From assembly GCF_023540835.1 (NCBI RefSeq), contig NZ_JALKCU010000008.1, forward strand, positions 1 to 64,000: a stretch of DNA of 64,000 nt. The letters run 5' to 3'. This DNA is from Marivivens geojensis. Lineage in GTDB: Bacteria; Pseudomonadota; Alphaproteobacteria; Rhodobacterales; Rhodobacteraceae. Positions 27,459-36,722 of this stretch are shown here, piece after piece (the stretch's first letter is position 1; each line of letters opens with the position of its first letter). Made by a program: the position numbers and the translations under genes. The notes under the pieces were generated by a model. That model ran no database searches and was not told where the DNA came from. It saw only the letters and a list, made by a program, of their open reading frames with translations.

Positions 27459-27944
27459 ATGACCTACCCTAAGAACATTCCAAGTGTGGATGATATGTTG
27501 AACTTGCCGGCAGGCGAACTGGCTTTGATGCCGGTCGAGATGCTGGCCAGCCTGCAAGCGGAATTGGCCCATGCGCAGAGCCAGCTTCGGGCTGCATTTG
27601 CGCGCTTTAGCACGGGCCTAGAGGTGCGATACGCCACCCGAGCCGCAGAGGTGCGTGAGGCTTTAGGCAAAGACACTGGCACTGTGCGCTTCGATGACGG
27701 CGACTACACAGTCATCGCCGATCTGCCCAAGCGCGTTGAGTGGGATCAAGAGAAACTGGCGCTGATGGCGCAGAATTTGGCAGCGACGGGCGAAGATCCT
27801 GCCGAGTTCATTGAAACCAAGCTGTCGATTTCGGAGCGCAAATACGGTGCTCTGCCAGAGGCCTGGCGCAAGGGATTTGAGCCAGCACGGACGGTGAAAG
27901 TGGGTGCGCTGAAGGTCACGTTGCAATCGGGTGAGGTGCGCTGA
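27459..27944 (+). CDS. Hypothetical early prophage protein
   Basis: 161 residues from ATG 27459 (GAAAGGA upstream). An N-terminal helical part (LPAGELALMPVEMLASLQAE) is followed by a compact domain with DDGDYTVIADLPKRVEWDQE and a C-terminal basic tail. The stop overlaps the recombinase-like ATPase gene, so it probably belongs to the same recombination module. No known domain is recognised. Confidence 0.7.
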   Translation: MTYPKNIPSVDDMLNLPAGELALMPVEMLASLQAELAHAQSQLRAAFARFSTGLEVRYATRAAEVREALGKDTGTVRFDDGDYTVIADLPKRVEWDQEKLALMAQNLAATGEDPAEFIETKLSISERKYGALPEAWRKGFEPARTVKVGALKVTLQSGEVR

Positions 27945-28690
27945 TGGCGATCTCTCTCGCATCTCTGCGCTCTGCGGTCACGCTGACCCCGCCGCGCATC
28001 TTGATCCACGGCGTCGCGGGTGTCGGTAAGTCGACCTTCGCGGCGGCCTCTGATCGGCCGGTGTTTGTTATGACCGAGGATGGTCTTGGGAAACTTCAGG
28101 TGCCGCATTTTCCGCTGGCGACGAGCTATGCAGAAGTGGCGGAAGCCCTCGATGCGCTCCTGATGGAAGACCATGACTTTGGAACGGTGGTCATCGATAG
28201 CGTTGACTGGCTGGAGCCACTGATCTGGGCTGAGGCTTGTCGGCGCAATTCTTGGGTCAACATCGAGGCGCCGGGGTTTGGCAAGGGTTATGCTGAGGCC
28301 CTGACGGTTTGGCGGGACTATCTCGACAAGCTGAATGCGCTTCGGGACCAGAAGGGCATGGTGGTCATCCAGATCGCCCATACGGATATCAAGCGGTTTG
28401 ATAGCCCTGAGCATGAACCTTACGACCGCTATGTGATCAAGTTGCAGACCCGTGCTTCAGCGCTTTTGCAGGAGCATTCGGACGTCGTGCTCTTCGCCAA
28501 CTACCAAATCTCGGTCGCCAAATCCGACGTTGGCTTCAACAAGAAGGTGACTCGGGCGCTCGGGTCTGGTGCGCGTGTCATGCACACAGAGGAGCGCCCC
28601 GCATACCTTGCCAAGAACCGTTACGGCCTGCCGGACACCCTGCCACTTGAGTGGTCAGAGTTCCTCGCAGCCATGCCCCAACCTGAATGA
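27944..28690 (+). CDS. RecA-like phage recombinase, Sak4 type
   Basis: 248 residues. P-loop GVAGVGKST (23-31), Walker B TVVIDSVD (Asp85) and a following stretch with QIAHTDIKRFDSP fit the short single-domain RecA-like NTPases called Sak4, which anneal or exchange strands in phages together with a single-strand binding protein. The next gene encodes a DUF669 protein, the usual partner. The start overlaps the previous stop by one base. Confidence 0.85.
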   Translation: MAISLASLRSAVTLTPPRILIHGVAGVGKSTFAAASDRPVFVMTEDGLGKLQVPHFPLATSYAEVAEALDALLMEDHDFGTVVIDSVDWLEPLIWAEACRRNSWVNIEAPGFGKGYAEALTVWRDYLDKLNALRDQKGMVVIQIAHTDIKRFDSPEHEPYDRYVIKLQTRASALLQEHSDVVLFANYQISVAKSDVGFNKKVTRALGSGARVMHTEERPAYLAKNRYGLPDTLPLEWSEFLAAMPQPE

Positions 28691-28711
28691 TTTCTTTGAA
28701 AGGATAAAACC

Positions 28712-29203
28712 ATGGCACGTTTCGATACGTCCTTTGATGCGACCAGCATTGAGCCCACCACCGCTTATGAGCTTCTACCAGCCGGCACCTATCGCGCCCA
28801 GATCGTTGAAAGTGAAATGCGCGTCACAAAGAACGGTATGGGTCAGTTCTTATGGCTGATGATTGATATTCTTGAGGGGGAGCAACAGGGCCGGAAAATC
28901 TTCGATCAGCTGAACTTGGTGAACCCGAACCCGACCACTGTGGAAATCGCGCAGCGCACGCTCTCGGCCATCTGCCATGCCACGGGGCGGATGCATGTCA
29001 GTGACAGTGAGGAGCTGCACCTCATTCCGATGACGATCCAAGTCAAAATTAAGCCGCCAAAGAACGGCTACGGTGAGAGCAACGCGATTGCCTATTTGCC
29101 GCCTGACAAGGGGGCAACCACGGCAGCTCGCACCTCCTTGTCACCGTCCGTGTCTTCAGCGCCCCCGAAAATGGCCGCGGCACCCTGGAACAAGAAGGCC
29201 TGA
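28712..29203 (+). CDS. DUF669 family protein, probable phage single-strand DNA-binding partner
   Basis: 163 residues. LPAGTYRAQIVESEMRVTKN, the GQFLWLMIDILEGEQQGRKI strand region and IQVKIKPPKNGYGESNAI are typical of DUF669, an OB-fold-like phage protein. The tail is low in complexity and ends APWNKKA, as in SSB-like tails. It follows the Sak4-type gene by 21 bases. It likely coats single-stranded DNA for recombination. Confidence 0.8.
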   Translation: MARFDTSFDATSIEPTTAYELLPAGTYRAQIVESEMRVTKNGMGQFLWLMIDILEGEQQGRKIFDQLNLVNPNPTTVEIAQRTLSAICHATGRMHVSDSEELHLIPMTIQVKIKPPKNGYGESNAIAYLPPDKGATTAARTSLSPSVSSAPPKMAAAPWNKKA

Positions 29204-29267
29204 TCCATCGCGCTGCCTTGCGCCTCGCGTGACGGGGCAGCGCAGGACCCCATTTGAGGATAGTTTT

Positions 29268-29630
29268 ATGACTGACATGACCAACGCGGCTTCTCTGGCC
29301 GTGATCGGCCCCGGCGTGCCTGACGCTCAAGGCCGATTGATCGAACTTGATGATGCCATTTCCAAAATCCGCACCCAGATCGCGACGGCCGATTTGGCAC
29401 GGCAGCGTGGCCAAAAGCCCATCGACCCGGACTGGTTCCACCGCGCGCGTACCGCACTTCGGCATTTGAGCCGTGAGCGGGCTGAACTTTTGGCACAAGG
29501 CACAAGCCGACGCCCGCGCGAAACGTTCAAAGACGCGCTGATTGGCGTGCTGCGTGACCGCCATGACCCCGAGTCCTGGGACAACCTTTTGGCCGAGGCT
29601 CGAGAGAGGGTTAAAGGGGAGGGGCTGTGA
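29268..29630 (+). CDS. Hypothetical early prophage protein
   Basis: 120 residues from ATG 29268, with TGAGGA upstream. The product is predominantly helical and charged (LIELDDAISKIRTQIATADL and RERAELLAQG), with coiled-coil character in the middle and RETFKDALIGVLRDRHDP near the end. Its stop overlaps the nuclease gene. It is probably an accessory factor of the replication-recombination operon. Not recognised further. Confidence 0.7.
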   Translation: MTDMTNAASLAVIGPGVPDAQGRLIELDDAISKIRTQIATADLARQRGQKPIDPDWFHRARTALRHLSRERAELLAQGTSRRPRETFKDALIGVLRDRHDPESWDNLLAEARERVKGEGL

Positions 29631-30574
29631 TGGCTGAGCTACCCGAAGCACCCACACCGACGCTGACTGCGATATATGCTGATTATGAGGCCCGCCAGGG
29701 CGATGGGTTCCGCGATCACCTTGGGGCCTCGATTATTGGTAAGTCTTGCGCCCGTGCGCTCTGGTACGATTTCCGCTGGGTGACACCATCGTGTCATTCC
29801 GGTCGCCTGTTGCGCCTTTTTGAGACCGGCCAGCTGGAAGAGGACCGTCTCGTGCGCAATTTGCGCGCCACCGGGGCGACGGTGCTTGAGGTCGATCCGG
29901 AAACTGGTCGCCAGTTCCGGGTTGAAGCCCATGGTGGGCATTTTGGCGGCTCGCTCGATGGGGTAGCTACTGGCCTTCTTGAGGCGCCGAAGACCTGGCA
30001 CGTGCTGGAGTTCAAAACGCATGGGCTCAAGAGCTTCAAGGAGCTGAGCGCCAAGGGCGTGGTGGTGGCCAAACCACAGCACACAGCCCAAATGCAGATC
30101 TACATGCATCTGACGGGCATCACCCGCGCGCTCTATGTGGCGGTCTGCAAGGACAGTGATGCGTTGCATATCGAGCGCATCGAGGCCGACAGCGCAATGG
30201 CCGAACGCCTCCTCGAGAAGGCGGGGCGCATCATCTTCGCCCAGCAGCCACCTATGCGGATCAGCGAGGACCCAGCGTGGTTTGAGTGTCGGTTCTGTGA
30301 TCATCACGCCCTCTGTCACGAAGGTGGTGGCGCCGCGGTCAATTGCCGATCCTGTCTGCATTCCACCCCGATTGAAGGTGGATGGCATTGTGCACGCCAT
30401 GACCGGATGCTGTCAGCGCTTGAACAGCGCGCGGCCTGTACGCGCCATCTCTTCATCCCCGATCTCGTTCCGGGCGTGGTCATCGATGCGGGCAACGATG
30501 TTGTCACCTACCGCATGGCCGATGGCTCGACTTGGGCAAATGACGCTCGCCACTCGGAGGCTGCGCCATGCTGA
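29630..30574 (+). CDS. PD-(D/E)XK nuclease (RecB/Cas4-like) of the prophage
   Basis: 314 residues. The nuclease core is GGSLDG (Asp110) followed by HVLEFKTH (Glu127, Lys129). A cysteine before the core (Cys40, GKSCARALWY) and a C-terminal set (ECRFCDHHALCHEG) could hold an iron-sulphur cluster as in Cas4/AddB nucleases. A second cysteine/histidine group (CRSC, HC.RH) follows. It likely processes DNA ends for phage recombination. It overlaps the helicase gene by 7 bases. Confidence 0.85.
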   Translation: MAELPEAPTPTLTAIYADYEARQGDGFRDHLGASIIGKSCARALWYDFRWVTPSCHSGRLLRLFETGQLEEDRLVRNLRATGATVLEVDPETGRQFRVEAHGGHFGGSLDGVATGLLEAPKTWHVLEFKTHGLKSFKELSAKGVVVAKPQHTAQMQIYMHLTGITRALYVAVCKDSDALHIERIEADSAMAERLLEKAGRIIFAQQPPMRISEDPAWFECRFCDHHALCHEGGGAAVNCRSCLHSTPIEGGWHCARHDRMLSALEQRAACTRHLFIPDLVPGVVIDAGNDVVTYRMADGSTWANDARHSEAAPC

Positions 30575-33351
30575 CCCTACGCCCCTATCAACAGGCCGCG
30601 ATCAGCGCGATCTACGGCTATTTCCGAGAAAACACAGGTAACCCGATGGTCGTGATGCCGACTGGCTGCCATGCTGCTGGCACACAAATCCTGATGTTCG
30701 ACGGCAGCATCAAGCCCGTGGAAGACGTCGTCGTTGGCGATGTGCTGATGGGGCCTGACAGCACGCCACGAAATGTCCTTCGCCTCGCCCGCGGCGTCGA
30801 GCCGCTTTACCGGATTACGCCCAAGAAAGGCGAAGCCTTCATTGTCAATGAGGGTCATGTGCTCTCCCTACAGACGACCAACGAGGGGAAACCCCACGCC
30901 TCCAATACGACCGGGAAAGAAATCGACAATATTACGGTTGGCGATTGGCTGACGCGGTCGAAGTCATGGAAACATCTGCGCAAGCTTCGTCGCACTGGAG
31001 TCGAATTTCCTGGCCTTGGTGAGCCGCCGCTTGACCCTTGGTGCGTCGGCGTTCTACTCGGCGATGGCTGCGTTGTCAGCGGCGTGTCGATCTGTAATCC
31101 AGATTTCGAAGTATTGCGCGAATTCGAAGAGCGGATGGTTGGCCTGGGCCTGAACCTGCGCTGGTCCCAGAAGCCGAACAGCAAGGCTTATAATGCCTTT
31201 TTTACGGATCCCTTGGCCAACTCCTGCAGGCCAAATCGTGTCACGGCAATCCTGCGGGATCTTGGTATGGCAGGCTGTCGCGCCGATACGAAATTCGTTC
31301 CTGATGTTTACAAGCGAGGCAGCCGGCAAGTTCGCCTCGAAGTCCTGGCGGGGCTCATCGACACCGATGGTCATTACGATGGCAAGCTTTTCGATTTCGT
31401 CTCGAAGTCCCGTCGGCTTGCGGAGGATGTGGTGTTCATCGCGCTGAGCCTTGGTCTGTTTGCCAAGGTGAAGGAATGCCGCAAGGGCTGTCAGACAGGT
31501 GCAGTGGGCACCTATTGGCGGGTGTCCATTTCTGGGGGCATTGATGTTGTCCCGACCAGAGTGCCGCGCAAACAGGCGACGCCTCGATGCCAGAAGAAGA
31601 ACCCGCTTGTTACAGGCTTCGATGTTGAGCCGATCGGCAATGGCGCCTTCTATGGGTTCACACTGGATGGAGACCACCTCTACCTGACGTCTGACTTTGT
31701 GATTCACCACAACAGCGGCAAGTCGATTGTGATCGGATCATTCGTCGAGGAGGTGCTAAAAGCCTGGCCTGATCAGCGTATTCTGGTTGTGACCCATGTA
31801 CGTGAGCTGATTGCCCAGAACCATGCTGAGATGATTGGGCTCTGGCCCGAGGCGCCAGCTGGCATTTACTCAGCGGGCCTCGGCAAGCGCGAAGCGCAGG
31901 CGCAGATCCTCTTTGCAGGCATTCAGTCGATCCACCGCCGCGCGGCTGAGATCGGCCACACGGATCTGGTGCTGATCGACGAGGCGCATCTCATCCCGGG
32001 CACATCGAGCACGATGTATCGGCGCTTCCTTGATGACCTCACTCGCATCAATCCGGCGCTTAAAGTGATCGGCCTGACCGCCACGCCGTTCCGTGTCGAC
32101 AGCGGCATGTTGCACGAAGGTAAGAACGCGCTTTTTACGGATATCGCCTTCGAGGCGCCGGTGCGTGATTTGATGGATGCCGGGTATCTATGCCCGCTCG
32201 TATCAAAACAACCAGCCACGCGATTAGATGTCTCAAGAGTTGGCACCCGTGCTGGTGATTATATTCAGCGCGATTTGGCGGCAGCGGTCGATCAAACCGC
32301 CATCACCCGCGCTGCGGTCAGCGAAATCATGGAACAGGGGCGTGATCGTAAGTCCTGGCTCGCCTTCTGTGCGGGCGTCGATCATGCCCGTCATGTCGCC
32401 GAGGAGTTTGAGCGTCGAGGTATCATCTGCCGCACGATCTTTGGTGACACGCAGAAGGAGGATCGGGACGCCATTATTGCCGCGTTCAAGCGAGGCGAGA
32501 TCCGCGCGCTTTCCTCAATGGGGGTGCTCACCACCGGATTTAATGCGCCGGGTGTGGATCTGATTGCACTCCTGCGCCCGACTAAATCTGCGGGGCTTTA
32601 TGTCCAAATGGTGGGACGAGGCACGCGTCTCGCGCCAGGTAAAGAGAACTGCCTTGTTCTGGACTTTGCGGGCAATGTCCAACGCCACGGTCCGATTGAT
32701 CTGGTGCGTCCCAAACGTCCGGGAGAGGGCGGTGGCGGGGAGGCCCCAACAAAGGTCTGCCCAGACTGTGACAGCATCATCGCGCTCTCTGCAATGGACT
32801 GTCCGGACTGCGGCCATGTCTTTCCAGAGCGTGAGGTTAAGATCGCACCAACGGCGGCGGTGCTGCCGGTCCTTTCGCCAAAACAAGAATGGCTCGCCGT
32901 CGAGGGCGTGGCCTACAGCCGCCACGACAAAAGAGGCGGGCCGCCATCGCTCAAAGTGACCTATAGCTGCGGCCTTAAAACTTACAGCGAATGGGTTTGC
33001 CTTGAGCACAAGAGTTATGCGCGCCGGAAGGCTGTCGATTGGTGGCGCATGCGTGCGCCGCGGTGTCCTGTGCCGCTCAGTGTGGATGAGGCTCTTTTGC
33101 AGGTCGGTCAGCTGATGCGGCCGAGCGCAATCTCCCTGCGGCCCATTGGGCGCTATGTCGAAATCTCTGGTCATAGGTTTGATCCATGTTCTCATCCGAT
33201 CCCGGCCTCTGCGCCGTCTGCCACCGGCAACCTCGTGGGTTTGGGTGGTTCGATCGCGCTTTTAGCGTCTCCGACCCGCGCCGCGATGCCAGTCGCCAGC
33301 ACCTCTGCAGCCTTACCTGCCAAGACATCTGCCACGGGAGGTCGGGCATGA
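30568..33351 (+). CDS. DEAD/DEAH-box helicase interrupted by an intein
   Basis: 927 residues as translated, of which residues 34-382 are an intein. The spliced protein (about 578 residues) is a superfamily 2 helicase: motif I MPTG/SGKS is restored only after splicing, motif II is DEAH, and motif VI is QMVGRGTRLAPGKE. A zinc ribbon (CPDCDSI and CPDCG) follows the motor. The C-terminal 150 residues have no recognised domain. The start has a GGAGG site. Without splicing the P-loop is broken, so activity depends on the intein. The gene sits in the replication operon between a nuclease and a primase. Confidence 0.94.
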   Translation: MLTLRPYQQAAISAIYGYFRENTGNPMVVMPTGCHAAGTQILMFDGSIKPVEDVVVGDVLMGPDSTPRNVLRLARGVEPLYRITPKKGEAFIVNEGHVLSLQTTNEGKPHASNTTGKEIDNITVGDWLTRSKSWKHLRKLRRTGVEFPGLGEPPLDPWCVGVLLGDGCVVSGVSICNPDFEVLREFEERMVGLGLNLRWSQKPNSKAYNAFFTDPLANSCRPNRVTAILRDLGMAGCRADTKFVPDVYKRGSRQVRLEVLAGLIDTDGHYDGKLFDFVSKSRRLAEDVVFIALSLGLFAKVKECRKGCQTGAVGTYWRVSISGGIDVVPTRVPRKQATPRCQKKNPLVTGFDVEPIGNGAFYGFTLDGDHLYLTSDFVIHHNSGKSIVIGSFVEEVLKAWPDQRILVVTHVRELIAQNHAEMIGLWPEAPAGIYSAGLGKREAQAQILFAGIQSIHRRAAEIGHTDLVLIDEAHLIPGTSSTMYRRFLDDLTRINPALKVIGLTATPFRVDSGMLHEGKNALFTDIAFEAPVRDLMDAGYLCPLVSKQPATRLDVSRVGTRAGDYIQRDLAAAVDQTAITRAAVSEIMEQGRDRKSWLAFCAGVDHARHVAEEFERRGIICRTIFGDTQKEDRDAIIAAFKRGEIRALSSMGVLTTGFNAPGVDLIALLRPTKSAGLYVQMVGRGTRLAPGKENCLVLDFAGNVQRHGPIDLVRPKRPGEGGGGEAPTKVCPDCDSIIALSAMDCPDCGHVFPEREVKIAPTAAVLPVLSPKQEWLAVEGVAYSRHDKRGGPPSLKVTYSCGLKTYSEWVCLEHKSYARRKAVDWWRMRAPRCPVPLSVDEALLQVGQLMRPSAISLRPIGRYVEISGHRFDPCSHPIPASAPSATGNLVGLGGSIALLASPTRAAMPVASTSAALPAKTSATGGRA
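30667..31713 (+). mobile_element. Class 1 intein with LAGLIDADG homing endonuclease in the helicase P-loop
   Basis: Residues 34-382 of the helicase ORF (349 residues). The first residue is Cys34 (CHAAGTQILM), block B contains VNEGH, and the end is VIHHN followed by Ser383 of the host protein. The insertion lies between PTG and SGKS of motif I. Two dodecapeptide endonuclease motifs, GVLLGDGC and AGLIDTDGHYD, show an intact-looking homing endonuclease. Confidence 0.95.
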
Positions 33352-33572
33352 TCGATGCGACTTCGACTGAAATGCAGGCGATGACCGCCGGCGGCCAACA
33401 GGGGGGAGACTTTCTCGAGAGGATCGGAAAATCCGATCTCGTGACCCTGACTGAAATTGAGTGGGACCGCTTTCTCGACGCGGTGATCACCGGATATTGC
33501 GACCACTTGCGCGCGCTGGCGAGCCAGGACCGCACAGGCTTTGAGCCCATGACCCCTGAGGTGACTTTCTGA
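33186..33572 (+). CDS. DUF6511-type prophage protein
   Basis: 128 residues, overlapping the helicase end by 166 bases in another frame and the primase start by one base. It begins with a CxxC zinc-knuckle-like CAVCHRQPRGFGWFD, a second pair at CSLTCQDICHG, then GGQQGGDFLERIGKSDL and IEWDRFLDAVITGY. I associate this pattern with DUF6511 proteins next to phage primase-helicase genes. The long overlap is unusual but the sequence is well preserved. Function unknown. Confidence 0.75.
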   Translation: MFSSDPGLCAVCHRQPRGFGWFDRAFSVSDPRRDASRQHLCSLTCQDICHGRSGMIDATSTEMQAMTAGGQQGGDFLERIGKSDLVTLTEIEWDRFLDAVITGYCDHLRALASQDRTGFEPMTPEVTF

Positions 33573-35893
33573 TGACCAACACATCCTTCATGGCGCGTTT
33601 TGGTGCGCGTCTCATCACCAATGGATATGCCATCCTACCAATTGGTCCCGGTACGAAAAAGCCGGGTCGTTATCAGCGCGGAGTTTGGGTGGATTATCCC
33701 GAATGGAACCGCCACGCGGAGCGCGGCACGACTGAGGTTGAGGTGACCACATGGGCCACCTGGCCAGATTGCGGTGTGGGCATCGTGGGCGGGTCTGTGG
33801 CAGCTGTTGATATCGACATCAAAGAGGATGCCGAGCTCGCTCTGCGGATCGAACAGCTGGCCCGTGAGCGTCTTGGGGATACACCTGCTTTGCGTATTGG
33901 CCGGGCGCCAAAACGCATGCTGGTTTATCGCACGTCCACACCGTTTCGGGGTATTAAGCTCCATCCGCTGGAGGTCTTGTGTCTTGGGCAACAGTTCGTG
34001 GCCTATGCCAATCATCCGGACACCGGTGCTCCCTATGCCTGGCCTGAGGAGGGCCTCGCGGACATCGACATCACCGACCTGCCAGAAATTACCGTCGAGG
34101 CTGCCAGCGCTTTCCTCGAGGAGGCCTATGCAATGTTGCCAGAAGCTCTACGCCCGCGCGGGCTGGCGGGCCAGGCGGTCGAGGCTGAACATCTGCGCAG
34201 CCATAGCCAGATCGGTAGCTTGCCCGCCATTAAGGCGGCGCTCGCTTGGCTGCCCAACGCAGAGCTTGATTATGACAGCTGGATGCGGGTTGGTATGGCG
34301 TTAAAGGGCGCGCTTGGCGCGGCGGGGGTGGATCTTTTTTGCGATTGGTCCGCGCAGGCAGAGAAGGATGTACCCACCACCACGATGAGAGCGTGGGAGA
34401 GCTTCAAGCCCGACCGGATTGGGGCGGGCACGATCTATCATCTGGCAATGGAACGTGGTTGGCAGCCGGAGGCGGATCTGCGTTTGGACGGCAGCCTTGC
34501 AGTAGGTGACGATCACCCTGCTGCGGGACTTCTGGCGCGTTTGGATGCACCGTCCGAAACGGCAGCCAAGCTCGAGGCCTCTCCGTTCTCCTTGACTCTT
34601 CCGGACGGTCTGGTGGGCGATATAACGGCTTACATGCTGGCCACGGCTCGGCGCCCCCAGCCGCTCCTATCTCTGGGGGCCAGCCTTTGCGCGATTGGTG
34701 CTTTGATGGGGCGGAACTATCGCACCGAGAGCAACCTGCGCTCGAACCTTTATGTTGTTGGCATTGCCGACAGTGGCTCGGGTAAAAACCACGCCCGGGA
34801 AATCATTAACGAGACCTTCTTTGAGGCAGGGCTCGCCCATCACCTTGGAGGGAACAAGATCGCCTCTGGTGCCGGCCTTCTGACCGCTTTGCATCGTCAA
34901 CCCGCGACCCTCTTTCAGATCGACGAATTTGGGATGTTTTTGTCGGCTGCTGCAGATCGAAAGCGCAGTCCGCGCCACATCACGGAAATCCTCGATAATA
35001 TGACCGAGCTCTACACCTCGGCGGGCGGCGTCTTTCTCGGCGCCGAATACGCCAACCGGGATGGCTCAAACGAGCGGCGCGACATCAACCAACCTTGCCT
35101 ATGTGTCTATGGGACGACGACGCCTTTGCACTTCTGGGGCGCACTGCAAGGGGCAAACGTTGTGGATGGCTCGCTCGCCCGCTTCCTGATCCTGCCAAGC
35201 GATGAGGACTACCCCGATGAAAACATCACCGTCGGTATCCGTCAGGCGCCACCCTCGCTGATCAATGGCCTACAACTCATCGCCGCGGCGGGAGGGGGTA
35301 AAACCGGCAACCTGATGGGCAAGACCGCGGATCAGAACACGCCCGTGAACCCAATGATTGTGCCGATGACCGAGGAGGCTCGGGCTCGGTTCCGTGGGCT
35401 GAGTGTTGCCTTGACGGAGGAACTGCGGGCTGCTGCTGGTACGGCCTTCACAGCCATCCTCGCCCGCATCGGGGAAAATGCTTTGAAGCTCGCGCTGATC
35501 GTTGCGGTAGGGCGTAGCCCGATTAGCCCCGAGATTGATCTCTCCGCGGCGGACTGGGCCATTTCCTTCGTACGGCACTATGCTCAGCGCACGATGGAGG
35601 CGGTCGAGCGCCATGTCGCGGATACAGAGACGGAGGCGCATCTGAAGCGGCTCAAGGAGATCATCCGCGCCTCAGGGTCCAAGGGCATCTCTAAATCCGA
35701 GATCACTCGATCTTCACAGTGGCTGAAATCCCGGGACCGAGATGAGATCCTGCTCACCCTGATCGAGAGTGGGGACATCACCACGGGTATGCGCGGGTCA
35801 CCAACTAGGCAGGCGATGGTCTATCGTATGGCTCATTGGGGTGGCCGTTGGCGAGATGCTTCAGGCCGTAAAATCATGCAGAAAGAACTTTGA
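33572..35893 (+). CDS. Bifunctional primase-polymerase/helicase
   Basis: 773 residues. The N-terminal prim-pol domain has the catalytic AVDIDI (Asp80 and Asp82). A PriCT-2-like linker follows (IKAALAWLPNAELDYDSWMR). The C-terminal part is a DUF3987-type ATPase with IADSGSGKN (Lys405, with Asn406 at the usual Ser/Thr position), a Walker B FQIDEFG and a sensor-like CVYGTTTP. Such fused proteins start and unwind replication forks of phages and islands. A small winged helix may close the protein (SGSKGISKSEI). It is the last gene of the early operon and the key replication protein. Confidence 0.9.
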   Translation: MTNTSFMARFGARLITNGYAILPIGPGTKKPGRYQRGVWVDYPEWNRHAERGTTEVEVTTWATWPDCGVGIVGGSVAAVDIDIKEDAELALRIEQLARERLGDTPALRIGRAPKRMLVYRTSTPFRGIKLHPLEVLCLGQQFVAYANHPDTGAPYAWPEEGLADIDITDLPEITVEAASAFLEEAYAMLPEALRPRGLAGQAVEAEHLRSHSQIGSLPAIKAALAWLPNAELDYDSWMRVGMALKGALGAAGVDLFCDWSAQAEKDVPTTTMRAWESFKPDRIGAGTIYHLAMERGWQPEADLRLDGSLAVGDDHPAAGLLARLDAPSETAAKLEASPFSLTLPDGLVGDITAYMLATARRPQPLLSLGASLCAIGALMGRNYRTESNLRSNLYVVGIADSGSGKNHAREIINETFFEAGLAHHLGGNKIASGAGLLTALHRQPATLFQIDEFGMFLSAAADRKRSPRHITEILDNMTELYTSAGGVFLGAEYANRDGSNERRDINQPCLCVYGTTTPLHFWGALQGANVVDGSLARFLILPSDEDYPDENITVGIRQAPPSLINGLQLIAAAGGGKTGNLMGKTADQNTPVNPMIVPMTEEARARFRGLSVALTEELRAAAGTAFTAILARIGENALKLALIVAVGRSPISPEIDLSAADWAISFVRHYAQRTMEAVERHVADTETEAHLKRLKEIIRASGSKGISKSEITRSSQWLKSRDRDEILLTLIESGDITTGMRGSPTRQAMVYRMAHWGGRWRDASGRKIMQKEL

Positions 35894-35973
35894 TGGGGTG
35901 TAATGCATTGGAAAATATGGACAAAGTGAGATTGATCACCTTCTTCAATCTTTCAAGAGGACACCTATTCCCC

Positions 35974-36053
35974 TACGCGTGTACGCGCGCGCGGTTTAAT
36001 AATAGAATGACTACCTTCTATAATAATATGAATTATATATATTATACAGACAC
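35974..36053. other. Z-DNA-like tract beside an AT-rich block, candidate origin or promoter
   Basis: The 340 bases between the primase and resolvase genes hold 20 bases of strict pyrimidine-purine alternation (35974-35993), directly followed by about 60 bases of almost pure A/T with TATAATAAT and TATATATTATA. Nothing similar is seen elsewhere in the window. An easily melted block behind the replication operon suits an origin or a strong promoter for the middle genes. Confidence 0.4.
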
Positions 36054-36233
36054 GCCAATGGGTTAGCGTGGGTAAAGCTTCATTCTGGCCTATTGAAGTT
36101 CTAGAAAAATCAGCCGGGCGGCCCGCTCGCCCCGAATATGACCTGACCAGACCACCCTTCTGGGCCTGGCGAGACCGCAGCCTTCATCGGCCAGCCTTCT
36201 CGCCGCGCTCGCGACAACGAAGAGGAGGTCTTT

Positions 36234-36722
36234 ATGACCCAATACAACGAACACCCGCGCTGCAATCTGGCGCTCGATCTCGGCACCACAACCGGCTGGG
36301 CTCTGCGCGGCTTTGATGGCCTGATCACCAGCGGCACGGTCAGCTTTAAACCTGGACGCTATGATGGCGGTGGGATGCGTTATCTGCGCTTTACCAACTG
36401 GCTTACGGAGTTGGATCGGCTCTCAGGGCCAATTGAGGCGATCTATTTTGAAGAGGTGCGCCGGCATCGTGGGACAGACGCAGCCCATGTCTATGGGGGT
36501 CTAATGGCGACGCTTGAGACCTGGGCTGAGCTGCGCGGCGTGCCCTATCAGGGTGTCCCTGTTGGAACCATCAAACGTCATGCCACTGGCCGCGGGAATG
36601 CACCCAAAGAGGCCATGATCGCCGCAGCGCAGGCGCGGGGGTATAGCCCGGCGGATGACAATGAGGCTGATGCGATCGCGATCCTACATTGGGCGCTGGA
36701 AACTGGCGGAGGGCTCCGCTGA
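36234..36722 (+). CDS. RuvC-like Holliday junction resolvase
   Basis: 162 residues. The RNase H-like fold is shown by LALDLGTTTGWAL (Asp15), IYFEEVRRH (Glu73/74) and a final DDNEADAIAI (Asp141, Asp146), the four-acid pattern of phage RuvC-like resolvases. It would cut branched DNA before packaging. AGAGGAGG lies just upstream. It is coupled to the next small gene. Confidence 0.87.
   Translation: MTQYNEHPRCNLALDLGTTTGWALRGFDGLITSGTVSFKPGRYDGGGMRYLRFTNWLTELDRLSGPIEAIYFEEVRRHRGTDAAHVYGGLMATLETWAELRGVPYQGVPVGTIKRHATGRGNAPKEAMIAAAQARGYSPADDNEADAIAILHWALETGGGLR

Noticed and set aside
36068-36316. 82-codon plus-strand frame upstream of the resolvase gene
   Set aside because: It runs into the resolvase gene in another frame and lacks a start site; the region is better read as spacer.
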